DNA of 36,905 nucleotides from Acidobacteriota bacterium (GTDB taxonomy: Bacteria; Acidobacteriota; Vicinamibacteria; Vicinamibacterales; UBA2999). The first letter of the stretch is position 1; each line of letters begins with the position of its first letter. Of this stretch, positions 8,717 to 16,049 are shown in pieces. The notes under the pieces are model-generated. The model was not told the origin of the DNA. It was given only the letters and a program-made list of their open reading frames with translations, and searched no databases. The stretch lies in the NCBI GenBank assembly GCA_016789705.1, contig JAEUQR010000157.1, positions 1 to 36,905 of the forward strand. The letters are read 5' to 3'. The position numbers were made by a program, and so were the translations under genes.

Positions 8717-9188
8717 GGTTCCGCACCACGACGTGGGAGGGCGCCGGCGCGCTGGCGGCGCCCACCGGCGCCCCCGGCCCCGGTGAGAAGTAATCGCGCA
8801 TCAGGCCGATGCCGGCCGCGCGCTTCGCCTGGCCGCGGCGGTCCGCCTGGCGGTCGTCGCGGCCCGAACGCCGATCGGCCCCGTACGGAGCCCCGAGATC
8901 CTGGACGCGGCGGTCGGCGTGGCGGCGGTCAGGACGCGCGCGACGGCGCTCACGTTCGCCCGGCGGGAGGATGGTGACGCGACGTTCGGTGACCACGGCC
9001 GGCGCCGGCGGGGGCTGGGACAACCGGGTCGCGGCGTGGGAACGAACCGACAGCACGCCCGCCCCGGATCCGCGGAGCGGATTCGGAAGCGGACGTGGTG
9101 CCGGCGTGGGCGCTGGGGGAGGCCCAATCCTGCGTGGATCTTCCAGCCACGATACGGCCGCGCGGGCCGCTTTCTCAATCACAGTCAT
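8709..9188 (-). CDS. Hypothetical protein with proline-rich linker and DRR-rich segment
   Basis: 159-residue protein of unknown function. The ATG at 9186-9188 (MTVIEKAARAAVSWLEDP) is chosen; a TTG 16 codons upstream is possible and would add a charged leader. After a short N-terminal helix comes a proline/alanine-rich stretch (about 23-65), then an arginine-rich segment (about 77-120) containing DRRHADRRVQDLGAP and DRRSGRDDRQADRR, then a short tail with MRDYFSPGPG. Most of the protein looks disordered and basic, so a nucleic-acid or acidic-surface ligand is conceivable, but nothing identifies it. It overlaps the next gene by 8 nt, and the two share the DLGAP/DRR signature. Confidence 0.6.
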   Translation of the reverse strand: MTVIEKAARAAVSWLEDPRRIGPPPAPTPAPRPLPNPLRGSGAGVLSVRSHAATRLSQPPPAPAVVTERRVTILPPGERERRRARPDRRHADRRVQDLGAPYGADRRSGRDDRQADRRGQAKRAAGIGLMRDYFSPGPGAPVGAASAPAPSHVVVRNHD

Positions 9189-9282
9189 TCGTCGAGCCGA
9201 CTCTTGTTCGCGATTTGGATCCCTTTTGGGGCTCAAACCTCGCGAAGGGCCTGAACAACAGGCTCATCAGCAAGAACCGTGC

Positions 9283-10506
9283 TCAGTGACGCTCCTCCTG
9301 GACGCGACTGAAGCCGAATGCCTCGTCGGCGGCGTCGGTCTCGTGCGCCACGGCGCGCGTCAGCATCCGGCTGGCCATCCAGGCGAGCGCTGGATCGCGG
9401 TCGGTGCCGAACGAGAAGAGCTGGTGCGGATACTGACGGTGCGGCCCGATGAGCGGGAACCGGTCCGGGCCGGCCACGACCGGCGTGGACCAGCCGAACT
9501 CGGGCCTGAGGCCCATGATGACCGGGAAACGCTTGAGCACCTCGTACATCAGCTCGCCCGTGTGGTGCAGTTGCGCGGCCGCCCGCTGCTTGACCGCGGG
9601 AATCGGGCCATCGCCGCCCGAGACGAGCAGCCGGCCATCGGCGGTCGCGGTGACAGCGAGCGGCACTGAGGTATCCGCGAGCACGGTCGCACCAAGCTTG
9701 ACGGCCTTGCGCATCGCGGCCGGCATCGGCGCCGTGAGCACGTGATACCGCTCGAAGCCGCGGGTGTGGCGGTCGAGCGTGGGCGCGAGCGCCCCGGGTG
9801 CATCGGTGCAGATGACGACGCGCGGGGTGACGATGGTGTGGCTGCCCACGTGCACGGTGGCATCCACACGCGTGAACGTGATGCGGGTGACCGGGCTCTT
9901 CTCGCAGACCTTCACCCGCGCACTGGCGAGTCGCGTGATGGCGCCGGTGACGATGCGTGAGGGCTCGGCGAGGCCCACGCCGCCCAGCCGCATCGCGGCC
10001 GGCGCGTCGGCCGTCGTGGCCTTCGCGAACGCCGCGCCCGTGACGGTCGCAGCCGTCAGGCCGGCGGCCGTGCGCGCCGCCACGTCGCGGTCCCAGCCCT
10101 TCACGGGCTCCGCGAGCGCGAGGAGCGGCCGCGTGTCGCCGGCGCCCGGAATCTTCGCTTTCGCGAGGCCGCTCGTCAGGGTAGCCGCCGCGGTCGTCAC
10201 CGCGGACATGAGCGCGCGCGCGATCTTGCGGCCGTGCGTGGCCTCGAGCGTGCGGTAATCGGCGGTCACGAGCATGCCGGTCAATCCGGAGGCGGCGCGG
10301 CTGTGGCCGGCGCCCACGCGTCCGGCTTCGAGCAGCACCACGGCATGGCCCGCGGCCTTGAGTGCGGTGGCGGTGAGGATGCCGGTGAGACCGGCGCCCA
10401 CCACGACGACGTCCGCCGTCTCGACATCCGGCTTCGTGGGGAAGGCCTTCGTGGTGGGCGGCGCGAGCACGGCCCACGGCCCGACGCCGTAGCGAGTGCG
10501 GCTCAT
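9283..10506 (-). CDS. FAD-dependent oxidoreductase, DAO (glycine oxidase-like) family
   Basis: 407-residue cytoplasmic flavoprotein. The Rossmann FAD site is ADVVVVGAGLTGILTA (GAGLTG at 37-42), followed by an acidic end of beta-2 (LLEAG) and HSRAASGLTGML, matching the DAO-family pattern in which FAD contacts follow the first helix. The central part varies, as expected for substrate binding, and the C-terminal FAD contact is near FPLIGPH and FSFGTDRDPALAWMAS. Family members oxidise amines or amino acids; the substrate is not predictable here. The start ATG (10504-10506) overlaps the TGA of the upstream small gene (ATGA), indicating translational coupling. About 30 residues precede the Rossmann strand, longer than usual, but the ATGA overlap supports this start. 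Confidence 0.85.
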   Translation of the reverse strand: MSRTRYGVGPWAVLAPPTTKAFPTKPDVETADVVVVGAGLTGILTATALKAAGHAVVLLEAGRVGAGHSRAASGLTGMLVTADYRTLEATHGRKIARALMSAVTTAAATLTSGLAKAKIPGAGDTRPLLALAEPVKGWDRDVAARTAAGLTAATVTGAAFAKATTADAPAAMRLGGVGLAEPSRIVTGAITRLASARVKVCEKSPVTRITFTRVDATVHVGSHTIVTPRVVICTDAPGALAPTLDRHTRGFERYHVLTAPMPAAMRKAVKLGATVLADTSVPLAVTATADGRLLVSGGDGPIPAVKQRAAAQLHHTGELMYEVLKRFPVIMGLRPEFGWSTPVVAGPDRFPLIGPHRQYPHQLFSFGTDRDPALAWMASRMLTRAVAHETDAADEAFGFSRVQEERH

Positions 10507-10817
10507 GCAGCAGCCACGTCGCGCACGGCGCGTTCGAACACGGTCAGATATCCGGTGAGAGGCTGCGCGTCACGCGGCGCTCGAAGGCGCAGCCAGCCCG
10601 ATGGTCCGGCCACGACGCGTTCGCGGAGCAGCGACTTCGCGAGGTCGCGGCCCGCGGGCGTCAGGCGGACATCGAGGGCATCGCCATCGACCCGGATCGC
10701 CACCCGGCGGCCGGCGAACACCGCCGGAGTGCCGAAGAGCGAGCCCAGGCGAAGTCCGCGCCGGCCTTCGACGAAGGCCTGCAGGAGCGCCACGAGCAAA
10801 CGGGATGGACGAGGCAC
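10503..10817 (-). CDS. Small protein, possibly TfoX N-terminal domain-like
   Basis: 104-residue protein starting at a GTG (10815-10817). Upstream in-frame codons run through an intergenic palindrome and are not expected to be coding. A TACAAT hexamer lies 8 nt before the GTG, fitting a leaderless start. The pattern SLFGTPAVFAGRRVAIRVDGDALDVRL resembles the TfoX/Sxy N-terminal domain (Phe-Gly, short strands, then a WLRL strand and a C-terminal helix), but I hold this only as a suggestion. Its coupling to the FAD oxidoreductase by ATGA overlap is firm. It has no signal peptide or cysteine motif. Confidence 0.6.
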   Translation of the reverse strand: MPRPSRLLVALLQAFVEGRRGLRLGSLFGTPAVFAGRRVAIRVDGDALDVRLTPAGRDLAKSLLRERVVAGPSGWLRLRAPRDAQPLTGYLTVFERAVRDVAAA

Positions 10818-10825
10818 GACGCGGG

Positions 10826-10831
10826 ATTGTA
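10826..10831 (-). promoter_or_regulatory. -10 hexamer TACAAT before the GTG start at 10817
   Basis: TACAAT on the minus strand ends 8 nt before the GTG codon and there is no Shine-Dalgarno sequence, so transcription probably begins at or beside the start codon. Confidence 0.45.
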
Positions 10832-10857
10832 ATGGATCGCCGCCCCGATCCGCCCAG

Positions 10858-10898
10858 GGGTCAGCCCCCTCACTGCTTCTTGTGAAGGGGTCTGACCC
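10858..10898. repeat. REP-like palindrome with GGGTCAG / CTGACCC arms
   Basis: Arms at 10858-10873 and 10882-10898 pair almost fully (one single-base bulge) around an 8-nt loop. It sits 6 nt after the ada stop and lacks a T-tract on either side. The core GGGGTCTGACCC is related to the palindrome near 15950. Its compact intergenic position fits a mobile REP-type element better than an intrinsic terminator. Confidence 0.55.
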
Positions 10899-10903
10899 GT
10901 CAA

Positions 10904-11989
10904 TCACGAGCGACGCGACTCGCGGTCGAGGAGCGCGGCCTTGCGGTCTGCTCCCCAGCGGTAGCCGCCGGTGCCGCCCGACGACGGCACGACGCGGTGG
11001 CACGGCACGACGAGCGCGACCGGGTTGGTGGCACAGGCGCGGGCCACGGCGCGGACCGCCTTCGGGCGGCCGATCGCCGCGGCCACCTCGGCGTACGACC
11101 GGGTCTCACCGGCCGGAATCGCCTGCAGTGCCTTCCAGACGCGCCACTGGAACGCCGTGCCGCGCACGTCGAGCGGCACGTCGGGCGTGGTCGCCGGCCG
11201 GGCGCCGATGGCGGCGGCAATGACGTTGGCCCACCCCGCCGGCAGCGTGCCGCGGGTGACGGTGGCGCCGGGGAACTCGGCCGTGAGGTCGGCGGTGAGT
11301 TCCTCATCCGCCGCGCCGAGCTTCACCGCGCAGACACCGGCCGGGGTGGCCGCCACGAGGAGACGTCCGAGCGCGGACGTCACGACGGCGTAGGTGATGA
11401 CGGCGCCGGGCGCGCCCTTGCGATACGCCGACGGCGTGAGACCCGTCCCCGTGGGCTTGTTCGCCGAGACGCGGCTCGGCGAGCCGTACCCGGCCTCGTA
11501 GGTGGCGGTGGTCACGTCTTCCCCACGACGCAGCGCCGTGCGGAAGTGGTCGGCGCGGCAGGCCGCCTGGAACTCACGCGGCGACACACCCGTGTGCGCT
11601 GTGAAGGCGCGCTGCAGGTGCGACGCGCTCAGCCCGACGCGCGCGGCGAGATCCGCCAGCACGACCGTCTCCGTGGCGTGGGCCCGCAGGTACGACGCCG
11701 CCTCGGCCACGGCGCGCGCCGCCGCGGACACCGGCCGGGCGCCGGACGGCGCGCAGCGGAGGCACGCCCGGAAGCCGGCGCGTTCCGCCTCGGCCGGCGT
11801 CGAGAAGAACGCCACGTGGTCGCGGCGCGGCCGCCGGCTCGGGCACGAGGGCCGGCAGAAGACACCGGTCGTGGTGACGGCATAGACGAAGCGGCCGTCG
11901 GCGTCGCGGTCGCGCGTGAGCACGGCAGACCAGCGGCGATCGTCGGAACGTGGCGCGGGCATCGGGTCGGGCGTCGTGTGGGCAAGCAT
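10904..11989 (-). CDS. ada: Bifunctional Ada: DNA methyl-repair protein and AraC-type transcriptional activator
   Basis: Full-length Ada (361 residues; E. coli Ada is 354). Order: methylphosphotriester repair domain with zinc cysteines C45, C49, C76, C79 (GVFCRPSCPSRRP ... FRACLRC), C45 matching the methyl acceptor C38 of E. coli; AraC-type helix-turn-helix region (about 90-190, with LAARVGLSASHLQRAFTAHTGVSPREF); and O6-alkylguanine-DNA alkyltransferase domain (about 200-350) with active-site PCHRV, C330. It removes methyl groups from phosphotriesters and O6-methylguanine and activates adaptive-response genes when methylated. The ATG at 11987-11989 is chosen; an adjacent ATG at 11992 is equally possible. 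A longer in-frame extension upstream is arginine-rich antisense sequence of the next gene. The gene is divergent from the penicillin-acylase gene. Confidence 0.95.
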   Translation of the reverse strand: MLAHTTPDPMPAPRSDDRRWSAVLTRDRDADGRFVYAVTTTGVFCRPSCPSRRPRRDHVAFFSTPAEAERAGFRACLRCAPSGARPVSAAARAVAEAASYLRAHATETVVLADLAARVGLSASHLQRAFTAHTGVSPREFQAACRADHFRTALRRGEDVTTATYEAGYGSPSRVSANKPTGTGLTPSAYRKGAPGAVITYAVVTSALGRLLVAATPAGVCAVKLGAADEELTADLTAEFPGATVTRGTLPAGWANVIAAAIGARPATTPDVPLDVRGTAFQWRVWKALQAIPAGETRSYAEVAAAIGRPKAVRAVARACATNPVALVVPCHRVVPSSGGTGGYRWGADRKAALLDRESRRS

Positions 11990-12047
11990 CATGGCACGAG
12001 GGTAACGGCGGCCCGCATGCGCCCGCGATCCGACACGTGCGGCCAAA

Positions 12048-12093
12048 CTGGGGACCAGGGGCTGGGCGGGCAAGCGGCCAGTCCCTGTCCTAG
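12048..12093. repeat. Imperfect inverted repeat in the ada / acylase divergent gap
   Basis: CTGGGGACCAGGGGCTGG (12048-12065) and CCAGTCCCTGTCCTAG (12078-12093) form imperfect arms around a 12-nt GC-rich loop. The GGGAC/GTCCC core is shared with other palindromes in the window. The right arm runs into the -10 hexamer of the acylase gene, so it could influence that promoter. Confidence 0.35.
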
Positions 12094-12096
12094 AAT
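12091..12096 (+). promoter_or_regulatory. -10 hexamer TAGAAT before the acylase ATG
   Basis: TAGAAT is followed by 6 nt (CCCTCC) and then the ATG. No Shine-Dalgarno sequence fits, which suggests a leaderless mRNA. Confidence 0.5.
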
Positions 12097-12102
12097 CCCT
12101 CC

Positions 12103-14586
12103 ATGCGTCAGTTCCTCCGCTTTCTCGTCTGGATGGCCGCGATCGTCGTCGTGGGCGCGGGTGTCGTTGCCATCGGCGCGCGGGTGATGGTGGGGCGCAG
12201 TCTGCCGGTGCTCGAGGGTTCGCTGACGCTCGGCGGGCTCGGCGCGCCGGTGACCGTGACGCGCGACGCACTCGGCATTCCCACGGTCGCCGCGGGCTCG
12301 CGCGTGGATCTCGCGCGCGCGATGGGTTTCCTGCACGGGCAGGAGCGCTTCTTTCAGATGGACCTGCAGCGGCGCCAGCCAGCCGGCGAACTCTCGGCGC
12401 TCGTGGGTGCCGCTGCGCTGAACGCCGACCGCGCGCAGCGCGTGCATCGCTTCCGCGCGGTGGCGACGCGTGCCCTGGCGCTCGCACCCGCAGACTATCG
12501 CGCCGAACTCGAGGCCTACGCCGCCGGCGTGAATGCGGGGCTCGCCGCGCTCGACGCCGAACCCTTCGAATATCTCGCCCTGCGGCTCACGCCCGAGCCG
12601 TGGACGCCGGAAGACTCGATGCTCGTGCTCATCGCCATGTCGGTGACGCTGCAGGGCTCGCAGTGGGAATACGAGCGCACGCTCGGCACGCTCGCAGGCC
12701 GCCTGCCGGCGCCGATGTTCGAGTTCCTGGCCGGACGCGCGAGCGACTGGGAAAGCCCGATCGTGGGCGCGCCACATCCGGTGCCGCCAGTGCCCGCGGC
12801 GGACACCTTCGAGATTCGCAGCGGGACGGTGTACCTCGGGCCTCAGCAGCCGGGCCTGCCGTCGGCCGCGAAGAAGGTCGCGCGCGCAGCGGTCGCTCCA
12901 GCACCCCCCACACCCGATCCCACGGCGTCCCTCCCCTGGTGGGCGCGCCTGCCGCGCGAGGAAGAAGCCACGCTCGGCAGCAACAACTGGGCGGTGTCGG
13001 GCGCGCGGTCGAAGACCGGGAGCGCGATCGTGGCCAACGACATGCACCTGCGTCTGGCGGTGCCGAACATCTGGTATCGCGCCACCTTCGTGCTGCCCGA
13101 TGAGCGGCGGCCGGGGCAGACGCGCACGCTGTCGGGTGTGACGCTGCCGGGCGGCCCGCAGATGGCGGTGGGCACGAACGGCGACATCGCGTGGGGCTTC
13201 ACGAACTCCGCCGGCGACTGGTCCGACCTCGTCATCGTCGAGCCCGTGCCAGGCGATCCGACGAAGTACCAGACCCCGGATGGTCCGCGCGCCTTCGAGA
13301 TCGCCACCGAATCGATCGCCGTAAAAGGCTCCCCGCCCGTGCCCTTCGAAGTGCGTTCGACGATCTGGGGGCCGATCGTGGCGCGCGATCACCTGGACCG
13401 CGAACTCGCCAGCCGCTGGGTGGCGCACGATGCCGCGGTCATCGCCACCGATCCGGCGCGCATCGCCCACGCGCGCTCGGTGGACGAAGCGCTGCACGCC
13501 GCCGTGGGCGCATCGCTCGCCGCGCAGAATCTCGTCGTGGGCGACAGGAGCGGCCGCATCGCCTGGACGATCTACGGCGCCGTTCCGCGCCGCGTGGGTT
13601 TTCGCGGTGACGTGCCGACGTCGTGGGCCGACGGCTCACACCGCTGGGACGGCTATCTCGGCTACGACGAACATCCGCGCGTGGTCGACCCGCCGGATGG
13701 CCGGCTGTGGACGGCCAACGCGCGCACTGTGGATGGCGCGATGCTCGATGCGATCGGCGACGGCGGCTACACCGATGGCATCCGCGCATGGATGATCCGC
13801 GATCGCCTGAACGCGCTCGAGATGGCCGACGAACGCGCGCTCTTCGACATGCAGCTCGACGACCGCTCGCTCTTCCTCGACCGCTGGCGCGACGTGTTCC
13901 TGAAGGCACTCGACGCCGGCGCCGTGGCCGCCTCGCCGCTGCGCGCCGAAGCCGCGCGCCTCGTGCGCGACACGTGGACGGGCCGCGCCGCCGCCGAATC
14001 CGCCGCCTATCGCCTGGTACGGACGTTCCGCCTGACGGCCTCGCGCATGGCGATGGAAGCGCTGACGGCGCAGGTGCGAACCGCCGCGCCGGACTTCGAC
14101 TACACGACGATCCGCCGTCTGGAGGGCCCGCTCTGGCGGCTCGTGCACGAACGGCCAGCGCATCTGCTCGATCCGGCGTACGCGACGTGGGACGCGTTCC
14201 TGCTCGCCGCCATCGATCGCACGCTGCAGCCGCTGGCCTCCACGGGCGCGCTGGCCGAGCGCACGTGGGGCGAAGCCAACACCGCGGACGTCGCGCATCC
14301 ACTGGCCGCCGCGGTGCCGCAACTGGCGCGCTGGCTCAACATGCCGCGAGAACCGCTGACCGGCGATGTCTATACGCCGCGCGTCGTCTCGCCGCGGTCG
14401 GGTGCGTCCGAACGCTTCGTGGCGTCACCGGGCCACGAAGCCACCGCGATCCTGCACATGCCGGGCGGCCAGAGCGGGCATCCGCTGTCGCCGCACTATG
14501 GCGATCAGCAGCGCGCGTGGGTGAGCGGCACGCCGCTGCCGCTCCTGCCCGGCGCGGCGCTGCACACGCTGACACTCACACCGTAA
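12103..14586 (+). CDS. Penicillin acylase family (S45) N-terminal nucleophile hydrolase
   Basis: 827-residue precursor of an Ntn-hydrolase that cleaves amide bonds (beta-lactam side chains, acyl-homoserine lactones or other N-acyl compounds; substrate unknown). Residues 5-30 form an N-terminal membrane anchor or uncleaved signal. The alpha-chain part contains GIPTVAAGSRVDLARAMGFLHGQERFFQMDLQRR (split over 59-90), the usual entry motif. A proline-rich spacer (about 222-288) precedes LGSNNWAVSG, where Ser293 would become the N-terminal nucleophile after autoproteolysis; AIVANDMHL follows, as in the family. The length matches the family norm. The gene is monocistronic in appearance, with a TAGAAT -10 directly upstream and a separate GGDEF gene 75 nt downstream. 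Confidence 0.92.
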   Translation: MRQFLRFLVWMAAIVVVGAGVVAIGARVMVGRSLPVLEGSLTLGGLGAPVTVTRDALGIPTVAAGSRVDLARAMGFLHGQERFFQMDLQRRQPAGELSALVGAAALNADRAQRVHRFRAVATRALALAPADYRAELEAYAAGVNAGLAALDAEPFEYLALRLTPEPWTPEDSMLVLIAMSVTLQGSQWEYERTLGTLAGRLPAPMFEFLAGRASDWESPIVGAPHPVPPVPAADTFEIRSGTVYLGPQQPGLPSAAKKVARAAVAPAPPTPDPTASLPWWARLPREEEATLGSNNWAVSGARSKTGSAIVANDMHLRLAVPNIWYRATFVLPDERRPGQTRTLSGVTLPGGPQMAVGTNGDIAWGFTNSAGDWSDLVIVEPVPGDPTKYQTPDGPRAFEIATESIAVKGSPPVPFEVRSTIWGPIVARDHLDRELASRWVAHDAAVIATDPARIAHARSVDEALHAAVGASLAAQNLVVGDRSGRIAWTIYGAVPRRVGFRGDVPTSWADGSHRWDGYLGYDEHPRVVDPPDGRLWTANARTVDGAMLDAIGDGGYTDGIRAWMIRDRLNALEMADERALFDMQLDDRSLFLDRWRDVFLKALDAGAVAASPLRAEAARLVRDTWTGRAAAESAAYRLVRTFRLTASRMAMEALTAQVRTAAPDFDYTTIRRLEGPLWRLVHERPAHLLDPAYATWDAFLLAAIDRTLQPLASTGALAERTWGEANTADVAHPLAAAVPQLARWLNMPREPLTGDVYTPRVVSPRSGASERFVASPGHEATAILHMPGGQSGHPLSPHYGDQQRAWVSGTPLPLLPGAALHTLTLTP

Positions 14587-14661
14587 CGCCCGGGCTGGCT
14601 GCGGCCCGCGCGTCGCCATCCCGCGTGGTAGTCTGCGACACTCCCTCGTCGCGAACTCCGC

Positions 14662-15939
14662 ATGTACCCGATCCAGGTAGGTCTGCTCGGTGCCGAGGCG
14701 ATCGTGATGGCCGCGCTCGTGCTCGGGCTCTTCCGGAGCCGCACGGTGCTCGGCCTCTCGCCGCTGTACATCGTGATCGGGGGCTTCCAGTACCTCGAGG
14801 CGTCGCTCAGCCTGCGCGTGGAAGTGGCACCCGGGTGGGAGGTGTATCCCGCCTCGATGGTGATGTTCACGGCAACGCTGCTCGCCGTGCTGCTCGTCTA
14901 CATCAAGGAAGACACGCGCGAGGCGCGCAAGCTGGTCTACGGGCTCGTGCTGGCCAACGCCGGCCTGTCGCTCGTCTCGATGCTCATCAGCCAGCACGTG
15001 CAGATCCCCGGCAGCGAAGTGCCGGCGGGGGTCACGACCGGCAGCCTGCAGAACAGCGCCTGGGTCGCGCTCGTGGGCACGGTGCTCCTGCCGCTCGACG
15101 TCATCGGCATCATCCTGGTCTACGAGTTCGTGAGCCGCTACGTCTGGTTCACGTTCGGCCGCGCGGCCCTCGCGCTGCTGGCCATCGTGGCGGTCGACAA
15201 CTTCCTGTTCACGCTGTCGGTGCAGTGGAGCAATCCCGGGCTGCCGCGTGTGATGCTGTCGGGGCTCGTCGGAAAGTCGGCAGCGGCCCTGCTCTATGCC
15301 GCAGCGCTGTCGCTCTATCTGCGCTACTTCGAACCGGCCACCGCCACGGTGGGCACGGGTGACGTGGCCGACGTCTTCCAGAAACTCACCTACCGTCAGC
15401 TCTACGAACAGGCGCGCACGCGGATGACGCGCGATGCCCTCACCGGCCTCTACAACCGCGGCTACTTCGACGAGGCCCTGCCGCGCGCGGTGGCGCAGGC
15501 CGAGCGCTACCAGCATCCGCTGAGCGTGCTGCTCGTCGATACCGACCACTTCAAGGAGATCAACGACACGCACAGTCATCTCGTGGGCGACCGCGTGCTC
15601 AGGCTCGTGGCGGAACTGCTCGCCGAACACGCCCGCGCTGCCGACACGGTGTGCCGCTACGGCGGCGACGAGTTCGTCGTGATTCTCTCGGGCGCCGACG
15701 CGGCGAGCGCCGCCGCCTTCGCCGAACGCTTCCGCCGCCGGCTGCGCGACCGGGCGCAGGTAGCGCTGCCGAGCGGCACCGTGCACATCACCGCCACCGT
15801 CGGGATCGCGACCTTCCTCGAGGATGCCGAGGCGCACACGGCCGAGGAACTGCTGCGCCTGGCCGACAATCGGCTCTACGTCGGAAAACGCGGCGGCCGC
15901 GATCAGGTAGTGTGGCGCGACCTGCCCGCCACGACCTGA
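14662..15939 (+). CDS. Membrane diguanylate cyclase: VUT-like transmembrane region plus GGDEF domain
   Basis: 425-residue predicted c-di-GMP synthase. Residues 1-222 contain about six or seven hydrophobic segments (for example 8-24, 65-80, 91-110, 133-156, 168-186, 198-218). Their loops (KEDTREARKLVYGLVLAN, VDNFLFTL, SNPGLPRVMLSGLVGKS) resemble the VUT/QueT-YhhQ transporter family, which would make the sensor transporter-derived; I infer this from pattern only. A short linker (223-250) leads to the GGDEF domain: DALTGLYNRGYFDE (258-271), DTDHFKEIND (293-302), RYGGDEF (332-338). GGDEF is intact, so the enzyme should be active. RAAD at 325-328 sits 5 residues before the GGDEF, the right place for the inhibitory I-site. 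Confidence 0.9.
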   Translation: MYPIQVGLLGAEAIVMAALVLGLFRSRTVLGLSPLYIVIGGFQYLEASLSLRVEVAPGWEVYPASMVMFTATLLAVLLVYIKEDTREARKLVYGLVLANAGLSLVSMLISQHVQIPGSEVPAGVTTGSLQNSAWVALVGTVLLPLDVIGIILVYEFVSRYVWFTFGRAALALLAIVAVDNFLFTLSVQWSNPGLPRVMLSGLVGKSAAALLYAAALSLYLRYFEPATATVGTGDVADVFQKLTYRQLYEQARTRMTRDALTGLYNRGYFDEALPRAVAQAERYQHPLSVLLVDTDHFKEINDTHSHLVGDRVLRLVAELLAEHARAADTVCRYGGDEFVVILSGADAASAAAFAERFRRRLRDRAQVALPSGTVHITATVGIATFLEDAEAHTAEELLRLADNRLYVGKRGGRDQVVWRDLPATT

Positions 15940-15943
15940 GTGC

Positions 15944-16029
15944 ATTTGTCACGGGGTCTGTCACCGAAGACATCTGGTGACCGTGACAGACCCCGTTACA
16001 AATGGTGGTGGTGACAGACCCCGTTACAA
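15944..16029. repeat. Three-arm repeat: 21-bp inverted repeat plus a third direct copy
   Basis: Arms 15944-15964 and 15983-16003 are inverted copies of 21 nt with a single mismatch, around an 18-nt loop. A third copy at 16011-16029 matches the second arm at 19 of 19 positions in direct orientation. The core is GTGACAGACCCCGTTACAA. The third copy ends in TTACAA and, with the next T, creates a TACAAT hexamer (16025-16030) upstream of the S9 peptidase gene. The structure suggests a REP-like mobile element or a regulatory array. Confidence 0.7.
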
Positions 16030-16043
16030 TTCCCAGCAAGGAG
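16025..16043 (+). promoter_or_regulatory. TACAAT -10 and AAGGAG ribosome-binding site of the S9 peptidase gene
   Basis: TACAAT (16025-16030) lies within the last repeat copy. AAGGAG (16038-16043) follows, 6 nt before the ATG at 16050. The Shine-Dalgarno decides the start against an in-frame ATG at 16002 inside the repeat. Confidence 0.55.
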
Positions 16044-16049
16044 CGTCCC

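Noticed and set aside
10858..10898. Intrinsic terminator after ada.
   Set aside because: The stem is good but neither strand has a T-tract, and the same core recurs elsewhere, so a REP-like element is the better reading.
11990..12487. Long N-terminal extension of Ada reaching over the acylase gene.
   Set aside because: The extra 166 residues are Arg/Pro/Ala-rich shadow sequence. The family's domains and length fit the ATG at 11989.
15944..16029. CRISPR array.
   Set aside because: Only three arms, one inverted, with unequal gaps of 18 and 7 nt and no cas genes nearby.
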